Source: Lepeophtheirus salmonis (Eukaryota; Arthropoda; Copepoda; Siphonostomatoida; Caligidae). From it: DNA of 64,000 nucleotides. The notes below the pieces were generated by a model that made no database searches, was not told the origin of the DNA, and saw only the letters and a program-made list of their open reading frames with translations. Within the stretch, counting starts at the first letter, position 1, and each line of letters opens with the position of its first letter. This document shows, one piece after another, positions 43,970-55,412 of the stretch. Location: positions 10,602,001-10,666,000 of the forward strand of contig NC_052138.2 in NCBI RefSeq assembly GCF_016086655.4, in the 5' to 3' direction. A program made the translations under genes and the position numbers.

Positions 43970-46900
43970 ATGGATTCTTCTAATCTAGTTTTCCAGTCCC
44001 TTACATCGTCATCAGGGAGCCTAAGTACACAAAAGCCGAATTTTAATCTCGGCGGACGAGTCTCGAATCCATTTCGAGTTTCAGACATGGCTTCCTCCTC
44101 CTCCTCCTATACTCCAAACAACAAAACCAATCCTCAATCCATTTTTGACGAGGAAGAAGACATTATTGAGGAATCATCCAAAAGGGCTTCTCTTATCGAA
44201 GAATTTACACGTGATGAAGTTGGAGCTTCAGCTCTCTCATCAAAGTTCAAGTCTTCATTTGCTCGTGAAGTCGTTCAAAATGTTCGATTGAGTATGTCTA
44301 TTCAAAGTCCAGAGCATTTAAAAAGACGAAAAAATAGTCGAAGAATTTCAGGAAATTCTGAGGATGGATCTATTTACTCCTCCTCCCTTCTTAATGGTCA
44401 TGATGTAAGTATATCATATATGTATAATAATAGTGCAACATAGGCTTGGACTTGTTGCATAGAAAATGTCTTATGTGATGGGTGTATGTGAATTGTAGCC
44501 TCAAGAAAGAAACATATAAGTTTTTATTTTATTTTGTTATTATATTTATCTACCACATTCCGTCATTGAATCGTGGTTTTGTTTCATAAGATTCCTACTT
44601 ATAAAACAGCTAGTCATTGTCCATAGAATTATACAGAATAAAACTTAACATATTATTTATAATAATTGGCATTCACTTCCGTACTAAATTTGGTTCAGTT
44701 TATTGGAAAAGTCTATTTACATTAGAACAGTAGTCAAAAAGGTTGTGCCCAGTTCAAGTTCAGCAGTTCTATCGGTCCCGGTTCTTTCATTTCAACGATT
44801 TCTGTCTCGGTCTTGGTTCTTTTTTATACAGGCTGAGTTTGGTAACAGGCTCTTAAAACAAGGGTCGTCCTGAGAAAATTCAAGTCCAGGAAATTATATT
44901 TCATAGATACAAACAGAGCCGCAACTACCTTTTACGCAGATTGTGTTGTGCCCCAGGCTCCAGCAAGGTGCCCTGAAAACTAAGGATAATCAAGACAATG
45001 GTTTTCAAAGTGGGGAGCGTGAGGGGAGACTAGAATGGCGCAGGTAGATGTAGAATTGAGAATTGCTTTCAGTCTACACATACATAGCACACATGATTCT
45101 TATAAAGGGTGACTCAGCTAAAAAAGTATTAGTGTAGAGGGATCTTGGCATAGTAAATTTTAGGCAACCCTGGCTAAAGAAATATTAGAGGGGATCCACA
45201 AGCTAAGTAACGGACCTAAATCCATAATTTACCTTTCTTTCTCTTATTTATACTGTCTGGTGCCTAAATCCACTTTTCCAGATCCATAAGAAGCCTTTAG
45301 CTATTTGGAACTCAGATAAAACTGTGTCACCCTGGCTACGTAAAAATATCATTGGAAAACGCTGCAATTACATAAAAAAACTGCAAAAATGGACTTATTA
45401 ATTAAAGCTAATATATTTTTCATAATATTTATTGTATTTTCTTTATATATTCTATAAAGGAATAAAAGCACAAGAACCGAAACTAATAAGCAATATATTG
45501 CGGTCTTGTTTCCGGTCTCAGTTCGACTTTGTGGGTTCTGTTTTTAGCGTTTCAAAACCGGAACCATTTGAACCGCTAGAATAAGGGCACAACCTTGGTA
45601 GTTAATATGATAAACTTTTAGCTATATTTCCCTCCCCCCTCCCTTTTTTTTTATATTATTCTAAATGTCATTATATTATTCTTCGATAACATCATATTAA
45701 TATCGATAAAAAATAATTCGACCGATGGATAGCAAAAGATTTCTTTGAAAACTCTTTTCTTTATTATGTATGTAGATAAATGGATATTTTTAATATCACA
45801 AGGTTTTCATTATTTATTTTCATCAAATCATTTTACTGATTTCAATTAACCATCCATATATTATAGTAATTACGATGAAAGTAATACAGATATTAGTAAT
45901 TTTATGTATGACTTTGCATTAATTCTAGTTGTATGACTACCGCCGTGATAATGAAGGCATTTCGGCATCCTTGGCTCGTCGTTCTAAAAGTATGGCTCCC
46001 AAAAGTCGACGTCATCTCATTTCTGATGGAGCTCCCTCGCCTTGTAGTAGTGATGAAAGCCTCGCCTGGGCCTCACATCGACTTTCAAATGTAAAGGATG
46101 ACTCTTTACTCGAAGGAGACATGACGATTTCATCATCCTATTGCTCATCATCTCTGAGAAAACCCAGCCATTACAAAAATAATAATAATACAAATCCAGC
46201 ATCTCTTGAGACTCTGAAAAAGGTACCTCAAAAGAAATTTTATTTTTATCCATAAACTTTTGATAAATGGATTTTGTATCTCTATAGGCTTGCATGGATT
46301 TAGACTTAAAGTTGAATGAACTGGACTGGATGGATATTCGGAATTACCTCCTAGACAAGAATCAGCTGAATGATAATTTTGTAATCAATGATGATTTCTA
46401 TCATGCTTATAATTACATCATGAGCAATAAAAGGAAATTGCAAAATCATCATGTAGAAAAAAAGAAACGTAACCCAAAGGTATAAACACTCAGATTTAAT
46501 CCCGATATGTCATTAAACTATTGAATCAATTGCTCTACGATGAAGACATTTTTTATATAATGTTTATTTAATGATATTTTTTAGGCGCTCATGGTAAAAA
46601 TGTTTTCATTTATTTAGGTCATTAAGATTTCCCCTTGACTTTTCCTTTTTTTATTCATTTCGAAATGCGTAACATGAATAATTAATTAAAGTTTATTTTT
46701 GAATTAACCCACTTATTAGGATTCAATGAAATCAGATAGTGGTGGAGAAATGGAGAGTTGTAGATCCTCTGAAGAAGAGGAAGATGAGGATGATGAGGAA
46801 TTAGCAGATGAAGATCACGAAGCGGATTTTGATTCCAATGATATTCAAGAACGAAGAAATATACTAAAACGGGAGAGAGAACTATCAACCTTAGCAAGAG

Positions 46901-48425
46901 ATTTGTCCAAGAAAGAAACGGAATTGCTCAAACTTAGGGTGGACTTTAACGTTGTTTCGGAAGAAAGGGATGACTTTAGAAGGAAATACGAGTCGCTAAA
47001 GATCAAACTACTCTCAAATGACTCTCAAATTAAAGAAATCGAGCATTTAAAGTGGCAATTAAAAACTGTAAGAACAACAAGTGCTTAATTTTATTTTATG
47101 CAATAGTGAGAAGTTAGAAAAAAAAGAGTACCATTACAAGATCATAGGTTAATTAACTAAGAAAATTATTACCTGTCATTTTAATAACATTCTAATGGCT
47201 TGTTTTTTGAAAACTAACTACGAACGTATGTATTGTACAGTTGTATGATACATACAACCATGTTCTAGGCTAATAACTTTTACTTGTTTACTTCATTTCT
47301 CGTTAAATTTTACTGTTACATATGTACAAATTCTCCTCAGCTCGGATCTATTTCTTTTTTTTCAGTTGGAAAACAGTCGTAAGACGTATGAATCTGCGAC
47401 AGAACGACTAATGTCATTTTTGGAACAAGTGTCATTGGTCATTCAAGCAACAAGTCCTGCGCATAAAAAACTCATCGAGTCAACGAGGGCAGAAGTATCT
47501 GCCATTACAAGAAAAACTCGAGGTCGTAGCTATGCTTATCATTCCTCCGCGCATTCTAGTCAACAAGCTATTTCTAGAGCTGAAAGCATGCCAAGCGTAG
47601 TTCATGACAGACAAGGGGAATCTCCTTTTGGAAAGAAAACCAGCTGTTCTACTACTTCAGGTTCCATGTGCTCGCTCAACAGTTCGAATGGTAACCTGGA
47701 TGATCATCCCTTATCAGTCATGACCCTCGGTCGTAAAATTAAACGCTCTCAGTCAACTCAGTCCAAAATGGGTCTACCCATTGTGGATGAAGAGGCCAAT
47801 TCCTTGGTTTTGAACTCATCTCTTTTATCCTTAACTCGAAATGATCAACCCCCCTCCTCTACCCCAATTAAACCCCATTCTAATTCTCTTAAAAAATCTG
47901 AGCTACGCAAAAAGAAAGAACATATTCAAGTATCCACTTCTTCAGATAATAATACGAGCACAGACTCTGAAGGAGCCTATCGTAGTTACACTGTTACATC
48001 TGAACAGGATATTTGTAGAGCTTCTAAGAAGGTGTCAGCTTTCTTTAAGAAAGAGGATTTAATCAGGGAAGAATTGTCAAAGCAAGTAGTCAAACCGTCC
48101 ACTCCCTTATTTCAGCATAGGTATACACAGTTTATATTCAATATGTATTTGTAGTAGATGTTTTTTACATGTTATATTTTACAGTCAACGGAATAACATG
48201 AGTTATGAGGGCATTACAACAGTCGATATTACTCCTACTGTCGTACCAAGTGGTTGTGAAGAAACTAAAGATGATCTGAGAATAAAGGCTCATAAAATGC
48301 TAAGGTCCATGAAATGCATCTTAGCCCGGGAAAAGACTTTAAATATTACGCCAAAAAGAAGTCATAATTTAAAGTCGCCTAAACAGGGTCTCCATCGACA
48401 AAATTTACAACTTCTAAGCCAGTGA
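43970..48425 (+). CDS. Serine-rich, acidic coiled-coil protein (six coding exons)
   Basis: Coding exons: 43970-44404, 45929-46222, 46288-46479, 46720-47067, 47366-48120, 48185-48425, all with GT-AG borders. The first four junctions are phase 0 and the last splits an AGT codon. Product 754 residues. ATG 43970 is the first start after an in-frame TGA at 43961 and has G at +4. Residues 1-243 are Ser-rich with basic kinase-type sites (RRIS, RRSKS). About 244-307 is a distinct segment with LDWMDIRNYLLDKNQ. About 316-345 is strongly acidic (SSEEEEDEDDEEL). About 348-450 is a predicted coiled coil crossing an exon junction. The remainder is Ser/Thr-rich with RSQS-type sites, ending in SMKCILAREKTLNI. 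No membrane segment or signal peptide, so probably cytoplasmic and perhaps a cytoskeletal or scaffold protein (inference). I do not recognise the family. An extra donor-like site at the stop leaves alternative 3' ends possible. Confidence 0.8.
44091..44108 (+). repeat. TCC microsatellite coding poly-serine
   Basis: A short TCC run in the first coding exon encodes five consecutive serines after MA (residues 42-46). It lies in frame, so length changes would add or remove serines without a frameshift. Confidence 0.7.
44739..45596. mobile_element. Inverted-repeat element in intron 1
   Basis: AAGGTTGTGCCC at 44739-44750 is perfectly inverted at 45585-45596 (GGGCACAACCTT). Just inside, both arms carry GGTTC/CCGGTTC and GGTCTTG/TCTCGGT words in opposite orientation (44760-44830 and 45500-45575). 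The element accounts for more than half of the 1.5-kb intron. Its middle has no transposase. The class is not determined. Confidence 0.5.
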
Positions 48426-50735
48426 GAGAATTATTGATTTGATTTTATATATATATATAAATAGTACATAGCTGGCTATAATCGGTATTAGGGATGATAT
48501 TGAGAACCCATGTTCTCTCACTTGGATCTTATAGATATCCTTGTAAACCTTTCACTAATGTGTATTTTATTAATTACAACATAATTAGACGTACATAGAT
48601 ATAATTGAATGAATGAATATCTTTTCTTTTCAGTCAGTCTTCATTTCCGGGGTTACCTTCATTTCCAGTGCTCGCAGTTTCACATACGAGCCCTTGGAAC
48701 TGCTAATAATTTATAAAAAAATTAAAAATAATTTAACACCATGTGTTTGTGTCCACTGATGTGATCGGACAAAAATAGGGAAAGGTTCAAAACCCCATTT
48801 ATAATATGTTGTTGGTTTCGGAACTCTGAATGCATGGCATGGAAAAAAATATATCTTTGATTGGTGTTGGAGAAAAATTAACCATAAAACTTCATCAAGT
48901 TGTCTTCAAAAGTAATTTTTTTCGTTGTTTTTAAAGTATTATGTGTTTGAATGATGATCCTAGTATCCATATAATTTAAAAATATTTTTTTTTCTTTTGA
49001 GGGGAGCCATATATTAAAAGCAAAATGAATCTCTGATCCATTTGTAGTTTGACTTTCAGAAAGTGACTTTAATTTAATTGATAAGTTGATTTGGGTTGAA
49101 GCATGAAACTTTTGGTTGACGACATTTTGTAAATATAATAATAAATTGACGCCTACTTGGATAGTTATCTAAGTGTTAAAAATAAGTAAAATTCTTTTAT
49201 AAATAAGAGACCATTCTTTTTTAGTGATATCCTCTTTGGAAAACTAACCTTTTACTAACATTTTTTTTTGTCCTTATTACCTCTTAAAAACTTGCTCAAT
49301 TTACTTATGTACCTAATGTTTCTTTTTTCTTTATATTCTTTTTAGGAATAAGATGGTTTTTGATTAAATCTACTGTGTCATATGAGGAGCCTTATCCTCT
49401 ACTTTCTCCTACCTTTAGAATCCTCTTTCACTCTCTTCATTCATTTAGGAATCAAAAGACTGTTGCGTGAAAAGTAGAAAATCTGAGACCCATGAATGGA
49501 TACTAATAATATCTACTATTCGGCTGTGATAACCATTTTCTTCATACAAACTCTACTTTTTATAGCTATAAAAGACAATATTGGATATACATACCATTTA
49601 GCTGAACAAATCCGATCCCAAGATTTGCATTCGGCTGTATTTATTTTTTAACTTCTTACAACTGAATAAGATAACAAAGATTGTTTTGTTGCCAATAAAT
49701 CGTTTTAAAATGAGGATCATCATTATAGTTACAACTCATAATTAATTCATCAAGATTTTTAAGTATAAATATATATACTGTTAGTATTTTACTTTGTTAA
49801 AGTGTATACTTGTCATTTATTCGTGTGTATAAAGAAGTTTGCATAAGTTGATGCTCCATTTTAATTCCATTTGGACAAACGGCATTTGAAATTAAAAATC
49901 ATTCGAACTTCGACTTAAACTTCATACGCATCCAGGTTTTTTTTTAATATTATGTCTATAACGAAATAGTCTCATACTTTTTTTTTGATAACAGCTTTTG
50001 GTATTAGCTTATTGATACATTTTATATCAGTGAGTATACTTATTTAAAAACAACAAAGTCAAATAATTATCCAAAATCTTGACTATGGAGGCCAAAATTC
50101 CTTTGTCTATTGACCAGATTTGGGATACTTGTTTAATGGTTTATTTGATGACTTCCAGTTTTATGATATGCTGGATCAGGACAAAAAAGGAAGAACTGCA
50201 TGCATTATACTTGTGCAACTCATAATTTAATATTCAATTCAGGGGCTTAATTTTTGCCAGATGAGGCAGGAATTGGAATTGAAGTTTTCAAATCTGTATC
50301 CCTCTGTAATATTTCTCTTAGTTATTTGTGAAACGTAAAACTCTTTATAAAATCTTGCCTTCTCCATATTTCGTCATATAAAACATATGTCATTGCATGT
50401 ATCCTTTTGAATCCCTATCTAATGTTTAAGCACAGTAAGAATAATTTCAATTCACGATTGAATTGGGTTGGAGATTTTCTTCTCGTATGAAGAAACAAGA
50501 TTATAATTATAACGCGTTGTTCATTCGCATAACTGTTAAAACTCTTAGGAAACTAGAACTCAATTGATTTATTCTGTACCCTTTTTGGCATGAATTGAAA
50601 TTTTTAAGTAATCGCCCTTGTTTCATTGATATTGAATAAAAGTGTACTATCATAATACGCTTTATTGAAGTACTACAAGTTGGTCTTGATTACATTTAAT
50701 GTAGTTTTCAAATATTAAAAAAATATGGTTCTACC
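48426..50735. other. Gene 3' flank and gene-free stretch
   Basis: Presumed 3' UTR and intergenic DNA. ATTAAA occurs at 48721 and the first canonical AATAAA I noticed is at 49140-49145; neither is decisive as a polyadenylation signal. TTTTTATGTACC/TTCTTTATATTCTTTTTAG near 49310-49345 looks like an acceptor, but no coding sequence follows. Otherwise A/T-rich without features. Confidence 0.35.
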
Positions 50736-50738
50736 CCA

Positions 50739-50870
50739 TTCAGGGGCGTCCGCAGGATTGTATATATATATATTTTTGGGAAGGGGGTGTTTGGTTTTTG
50801 AAATTTAATTTTTTAGAAAAAAAATTTCAAATATTACATTTTTTAGTAAGAATAAAAATAAAAAAAAGGC
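50739..50870 (+). repeat. Repeat family R4, copy 2
   Basis: It begins CAGGGGCGTCCGCAGGATTG (from about 50741) and runs into ATATATATATATTTTTGGGA, then GGGGTGTTTGGTTTTTGAAA and A/T runs. The end motif is found inverted at 59463-59481 (CCTGCAAACGCCCCTG) and about 58999 (CTGCAGACACTCCT). Probably a MITE end; its partner end was not identified here. Confidence 0.5.
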
Positions 50871-51280
50871 TATAGCCCCTTAGGACACACCTGCCATTTC
50901 TACCTATTTGACTAACTACTAGATGATTCCGGCCTGGTTTTTGTTTCTTTTCGGAGGAAAGGTTACGTGATACAATAAAAGTAACGGCGTGGTATAGATT
51001 GTTATTATTACATAATGAGTAGAATAAATAGATAAAACTTGCATGATACATATCGTATATGTATTCCAAGTATACCATATACCTCTCTTCACGACTTTAA
51101 ACGAAATAATAAACTGTATTATTATACAATACATAAAGACTAAAAAATGATACATAACTTTCTTTTCATAAAATATGTAATAATAAGAATAAATAGAATT
51201 GAAATTCTATGAATTTTTTGAGTGTGTTCAAAGTCATGATTCGATTGTGATTACGTAACACACATGCTTAGGTGCATATA

Positions 51281-51782
51281 CAGGGTGAACAGAAATTAGG
51301 GTAATCTCAAATTTATTTGTCTGGTCATGGTTTCGCATCTTCTGGATATTCATTCATACTGAACCAGTTGATCTTTTAAGCCATGAAAACATTATTTCAT
51401 CAACATGATCCTAATTGAGAACCAGCGGAATATGATGATTCAGATAATTGAAAACGGAAATTCTCATGGCAACGGTAAAAAAAACAACGGATGGCCCTGC
51501 TATGGGGTTAGTTCATTACACAAAGACATTTGCGAATTCTCATCAGAATTTTTAGAGGCTGTAAGCTTCACTAGTTGAGGCATGGAACCTAATCGGTCAT
51601 GAAGTTATCCATGCCGCTGTTAAAGACATTAGTCGCTTCTGACGGCAACTGTAAAGACTGAGAGTGGCCATTTTGAATCAAATTTTTATTGAAATTATTT
51701 GTACGTAGTTGAAATGTCGTAATTTCAAAAATAAACTTACTGTTAATGTTTTTCTAGATTATTCTAATTTACGTACACCCTG
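51281..51782 (+). mobile_element. Internally deleted DDE transposon with CAGGGTG ends
   Basis: The ends CAGGGTGAACAGAAATTAG (51281) and, reversed, CAGGGTGTACGTAAATTAG (51782) match at 20 of 25 positions, with TA on both outer sides (51279-51280, 51783-51784). The interior retains scraps of a transposase on the + strand: WNLIGHEVIHAAVKDISRF then, in another frame, TESGHFES near 51660-51690, the usual C-terminal motif of the group. At 502 bp it is a non-autonomous deletion product. Confidence 0.65.
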
Positions 51783-52204
51783 TATGTATTATGAAACGAA
51801 AATGATGTTCAGTCTGCTCATGCTCTCCATTACTACTATTTCTTCATGTTGCTGCAAATTAAAAATAGTTTGCTGATTTCTAAAGTTGCTTCAGTCACTG
51901 CAGAGGATACGAAAAGGGTTTTAGTTAATTATATTTATTGTTAAGCAATGCCTTTTTAAACAAAGGATATTAATTATGCATGTATAATTGACATTTTGAA
52001 AGAAGGAATGTAAATCCCAGTTGTAGGATATTTTACTTCTGTTGAATCAACTGAGCACGACAATACCTCACTAGCACAAAAATAACCAGTTTATTTAGTT
52101 GTCAGCAGTCGATTTCTTCGTCTCACTTTATACGTCATGGTTATTTCATAATTTATTCTTTTTGATAAATACACAAGGTTATAAGTATTTTAAGTATATC
52201 CATT

Positions 52205-52330
52205 AAGCAAAGTTTATCTGTATGTATGTTGGAATGAAAAGCAGTCATTTTAGATCTAAGAAAGAACAATGAGGTCATATTCATGAAATCCTTATGGTGT
52301 TTTGTATGTAGCCTTGAGTGTGTGTAGCCA
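52205..52330 (+). repeat. Dispersed repeat family R2, single unit
   Basis: AAGCAAAGTTTATCTGTATG (about 52207) followed by TTTTAGATCTAAGAAAGAAC, AATGAGGTCATATTCATG and a TGTAGCCTTGAGTGTGTGTA tail matches the order of motifs at 7890-8290. Confidence 0.5.
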
Positions 52331-52829
52331 AGGCTCAGACAGGTAGCACTCTAGGAAATAAGGTTCTTCCTGGCTTATCACCAGAATGGAAAATAATACT
52401 ATCCATCAGTGTGCTAATAAAAAGAAACCGATAATTAACGTGGTACCTCTGACAATTGAAGAATGTTTTGGAGAAGAGCAGCTTAGCTCTCATGACGTAT
52501 ATTAGATTAGCTGTGAATAGCTCTGAGAAGGTAGGAAAAGAAAGTAAACACAAATCCTACTCTGTATCTAGTAATAACATTGGCAATAATTACTTCAGAG
52601 TCGATCCTAAACTCCATTCTTAGTCCAACAAGGACTTTTTATCATAACCATAACTCGAATAATGTATAGTTACAATATTAATCCATTACCTCACACAGTT
52701 TTTATCAAAGCTGAATGACTTACCAAATTTTCAAATTTGAAGAAAAGGATCCAGTTCTAGATAATTTGAGTACTAAAATAGTAAAACTCTTAATAAAGGT
52801 ATGAGAGGAATATCGAATATAAATCCTTG

Positions 52830-53195
52830 TTACAGGTGTGCGCGTCTAAATCTGAACACTCCTTTAAATTTTACCGCTTGGAGGGTTCTCTTGTAGACCT
52901 TAAGGCCAAGGTCTTTCTTAACTAGCCGGTCCATGGTCCTTCTGCTGACGTTGAACTCCCTGGAGAGGCCGCTGACGGTGACTTTGCTTCTCTTGTCCTT
53001 GACAGACTTTTTCACGGCAGCAACCATTTCGTCCGACCTTTGAGGCCTTGACTTAGATCTTGTGGTCGCCTCAAGAGTCCCTTTGGCTACCACGCTGTAA
53101 ATGGTGGCGCGGCTGCAGTTCAGAACCTTGGCAATTTCAGTGGGAGTTTTTTCCCGCGCAGAAAGTTCCAAAATTGCAACTCGACGTCTCTCCAT
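52830..53195 (-). CDS. Transposase DNA-binding domain only, 121 residues
   Basis: An uninterrupted ORF starts at ATG 53195 with MERRRVAILELSAREKTPTE. Residues about 12-40 form a first helix-turn-helix (TEIAKVLNCSRATIYSVVAK); about 60-95 a second (KVTVSGLSREFNVSRRTMDR then LVKKDLGL). Together this is the paired-like DNA-binding region of Tc1/mariner transposases. At about residue 103 it leaves the transposase and reads the terminal repeat as VKFKGVFRFRRAHL. The stop TAA (52832-52830) is formed by the TA target site plus one host base. No catalytic domain remains, so it cannot transpose; if expressed it could still bind element ends (inference). Expression is unknown. Confidence 0.7.
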   Translation of the reverse strand: MERRRVAILELSAREKTPTEIAKVLNCSRATIYSVVAKGTLEATTRSKSRPQRSDEMVAAVKKSVKDKRSKVTVSGLSREFNVSRRTMDRLVKKDLGLKVYKRTLQAVKFKGVFRFRRAHL

Positions 53196-53364
53196 ATTAT
53201 CGGCTGTTGTTTCACTGTTGCTATTTAGATTTTTCTGGAGTTTTGTTTATAACTAGTCAGGACCCATGCCTCGAAGTATAAATCGGTTTCAACTCAATAA
53301 AATCACGAATATGTGGCATGGCGTAAAATTTAAAGGAGTTTTCAGTTTTAGACGCGCACACCTG
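52833..53364 (-). mobile_element. 532-bp Tc1/mariner-group deletion element with intact ends
   Basis: The 42-bp ends (52833-52874 and 53323-53364) are inverted copies with two mismatches, beginning CAGGTGTGCGCGTCTAAA. TA flanks both sides (52831-52832, 53365-53366). Inside is one intact ORF for the transposase DNA-binding region; the catalytic domain has been deleted, joining the ORF directly to the left terminal repeat. High similarity of the ends suggests a fairly recent insertion. It belongs to the same group as the element nested at 39412-40402. Confidence 0.85.
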
Positions 53365-53369
53365 TATTA

Positions 53370-53850
53370 CAAAATTATTATTGCTAAGATTAGGATTCAA
53401 TATTATGTAGGACGTCAAAGTACAATTCCATCGTCATCATCAAAACCCCCCCAAAAAAGACAACTCAAATTGTTTAAATTTGTAATTGTGATGGACATTA
53501 CCGAAGTTTGATTAAAAATGATATCAAATTTAATAATAAAAACTTATGTTAATTTTAAAGCATCTCTTCCTTAATGTAAGATAAAATTTAAGGCGTTTAT
53601 TATATGTAGTTTTATACTTTTTTCAAGTATATTTAATCTGAGATAAATTAGACCCACAATTTTCAATATTAAATACTTCTTTTATTAAGAATTCTAATAT
53701 GTTTTAAATTTAATATTATGCATGTAACAAGAAAAATATATATAACAATTATATTTTATTTTTTTAGATTTATTTTCATTGTATAATTATAATATATAAT
53801 TTAATTCCTTTTTCGCCGATAAAGAAGGAGAAAAAGTTTAGATTTATAGG
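53370..53850. other. Gene-free stretch
   Basis: Very A/T-rich sequence between two transposon remnants; no features seen apart from the tail of the 53266-53511 open frame, which begins inside the transposon end and is spurious. Confidence 0.4.
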
Positions 53851-54244
53851 TAAGGTTACGAAATTTTGGTCACTTGGCTTTTGTGGTTTTGGGATCCAAG
53901 TCTTTACAAAATTAGCATTTCAACAGCATAAGAAAAACTATATTATGAGAATAATTTGAAGCTTTATTCTAAGGATATGATTGAATCAAATACCGATGCT
54001 TCTAATTTTATGTAAGACATGAACAAGATGTATGTCACCTGCAATATCTCAATCCATATTGATAGCCATCCACATATTGTAAAATGTATGAAACTTTAAA
54101 CTAACACCCCATTCCTTCTCGCTATACCATCACAAGGTAATTGGGAGCCCCTAAGTAAAGTAATATCTTCAAAGATTACGAAAGAACTTGTAGAAAATGA
54201 TAATCTTCTTTTCTTGGATGAAATTATGATCAATGACTTGAGTA

Positions 54245-54440
54245 TTGATATGCCCTGTACATGGGCATTTAATAAAATTGAAAGATGTTAAGAAGGCTGA
54301 AAATAGAACAATTGAAGTCAAAATTCAAAACTACATTTTTGGCTCAGATTTCTGTGTAATGTCGAATGTCACTTGTCTCGCTCATGCTGTGAACAGAATA
54401 GGAACGCTCTCTCCGAATTACTTCGAAAACACCAAGTAAA
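54245..54440 (+). pseudogene. Possible hAT-like transposase fragment
   Basis: The frame ends with VTCLAHAVNRIGTLSPNYFE, resembling the VTC.AHALHR segment of some hAT/ZBED-type transposases. Preceding words (KLKDVKKAENRTIEVKIQNY) are not recognised. Upstream, in another frame at 54155-54285, VISSKITKELVENDNLLFLD reads like protein, so a frameshifted larger remnant may extend back to about 53850. No complete domain. Confidence 0.35.
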
Positions 54441-54579
54441 GTCAATTTTTTGTTTCATAATTCTGGTGATCGAAAACGATTGATTACTACGCCGAGGACT
54501 TCAATTCAAGCTCAACGGTATGGAGGAAAACAGAAATGCAAAAAATAAATCAACATGAATAACGTTATCCATTCACGGG

Positions 54580-55412
54580 ATTTTAAATCTTAAATATGTA
54601 CTGATGAATGAGGCCTTTACAATTTTCTTCCTTGTTATCATCAATAAAACCTACATAGTACAATCAATATCCGAAACCAAATATTAAAATATAATTTTAA
54701 TATTATATTCGTATTTACCTAAATTTGTAATTTTCATTAATTATCTTGCATATTCATTTAGATCCTCTTCATGTTTCATATATAATTATTCATTCTAAAT
54801 ACAGTCAAAAACTGTATTGGCCATTCAGTAAATACTAAATATAAATAAAGAAAAGAGTTGAGATCCATTAGATTCAATATTCAGCATTGTATTTGAGTCC
54901 ATCTTTTCAATGTTTAGGCAAAGTTCGATTCCTCATACTTCGGGATATATGAAAAAATAAGTAATGTCCGGATCCACCTGTAATCTCGTCTGAGAAAGTA
55001 AAAATATTAAATTCATATGCGTACTGATGAATGTGGCCGCTACAATTTTTCGTCGATGTTATCATCAATAAAACCTACATAGTGAAATCAATATAAGAAA
55101 CCAAATATTAAAATATACTACTATAGTCGTATCTACCTATATTCATAATTATCATTAGTAATTTTATATCTTCATTATAGACCTGTTCGTAAATACTAAA
55201 TATAATTAATGAAAAGACGCAATATTCAGAGATGTATTTGAGCCCATCTTTTCACTGTTTAAGTTAAGTCTGATTGATCATGCTCGGGTCTTTCTAGTGC
55301 TAAGTGATCATGTTGGAGGTTTTTTCGGGTTCATAGTACAAGTCCTCATGCTCCCTGTCCATGCAAAAATACGTAATTTCTGGAATCACCTGTAGTCTCG
55401 TCTAAGGCAAGA
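54580..55412 (+). repeat. Tandem duplication, period 423 bp
   Basis: GTACTGATGAATG occurs at 54598 and 55021. Both units continue in the same order with TTATCATCAATAAAACCTAC, AACCAAATATTAAAATATA, AAATACTAAATATAA, GTATTTGAG(T/C)CCATCTTTTCA and TCACCTGTA(A/G)TCTCGTCT-like ends (54975; 55388). The second unit carries about 60 extra bases near 55280-55345 that include two TGATCATG words. The first contains the hairpin AATACAGT-CAAAA-ACTGTATT (54798-54818). No coding potential. Confidence 0.75.

Noticed and set aside
46017..46295. 92-codon - strand frame
   Set aside because: Antisense to exons 2-3 of the coiled-coil gene.
47841..48062. 73-codon + strand frame
   Set aside because: Overlaps the fifth coding exon in another frame; a shadow.
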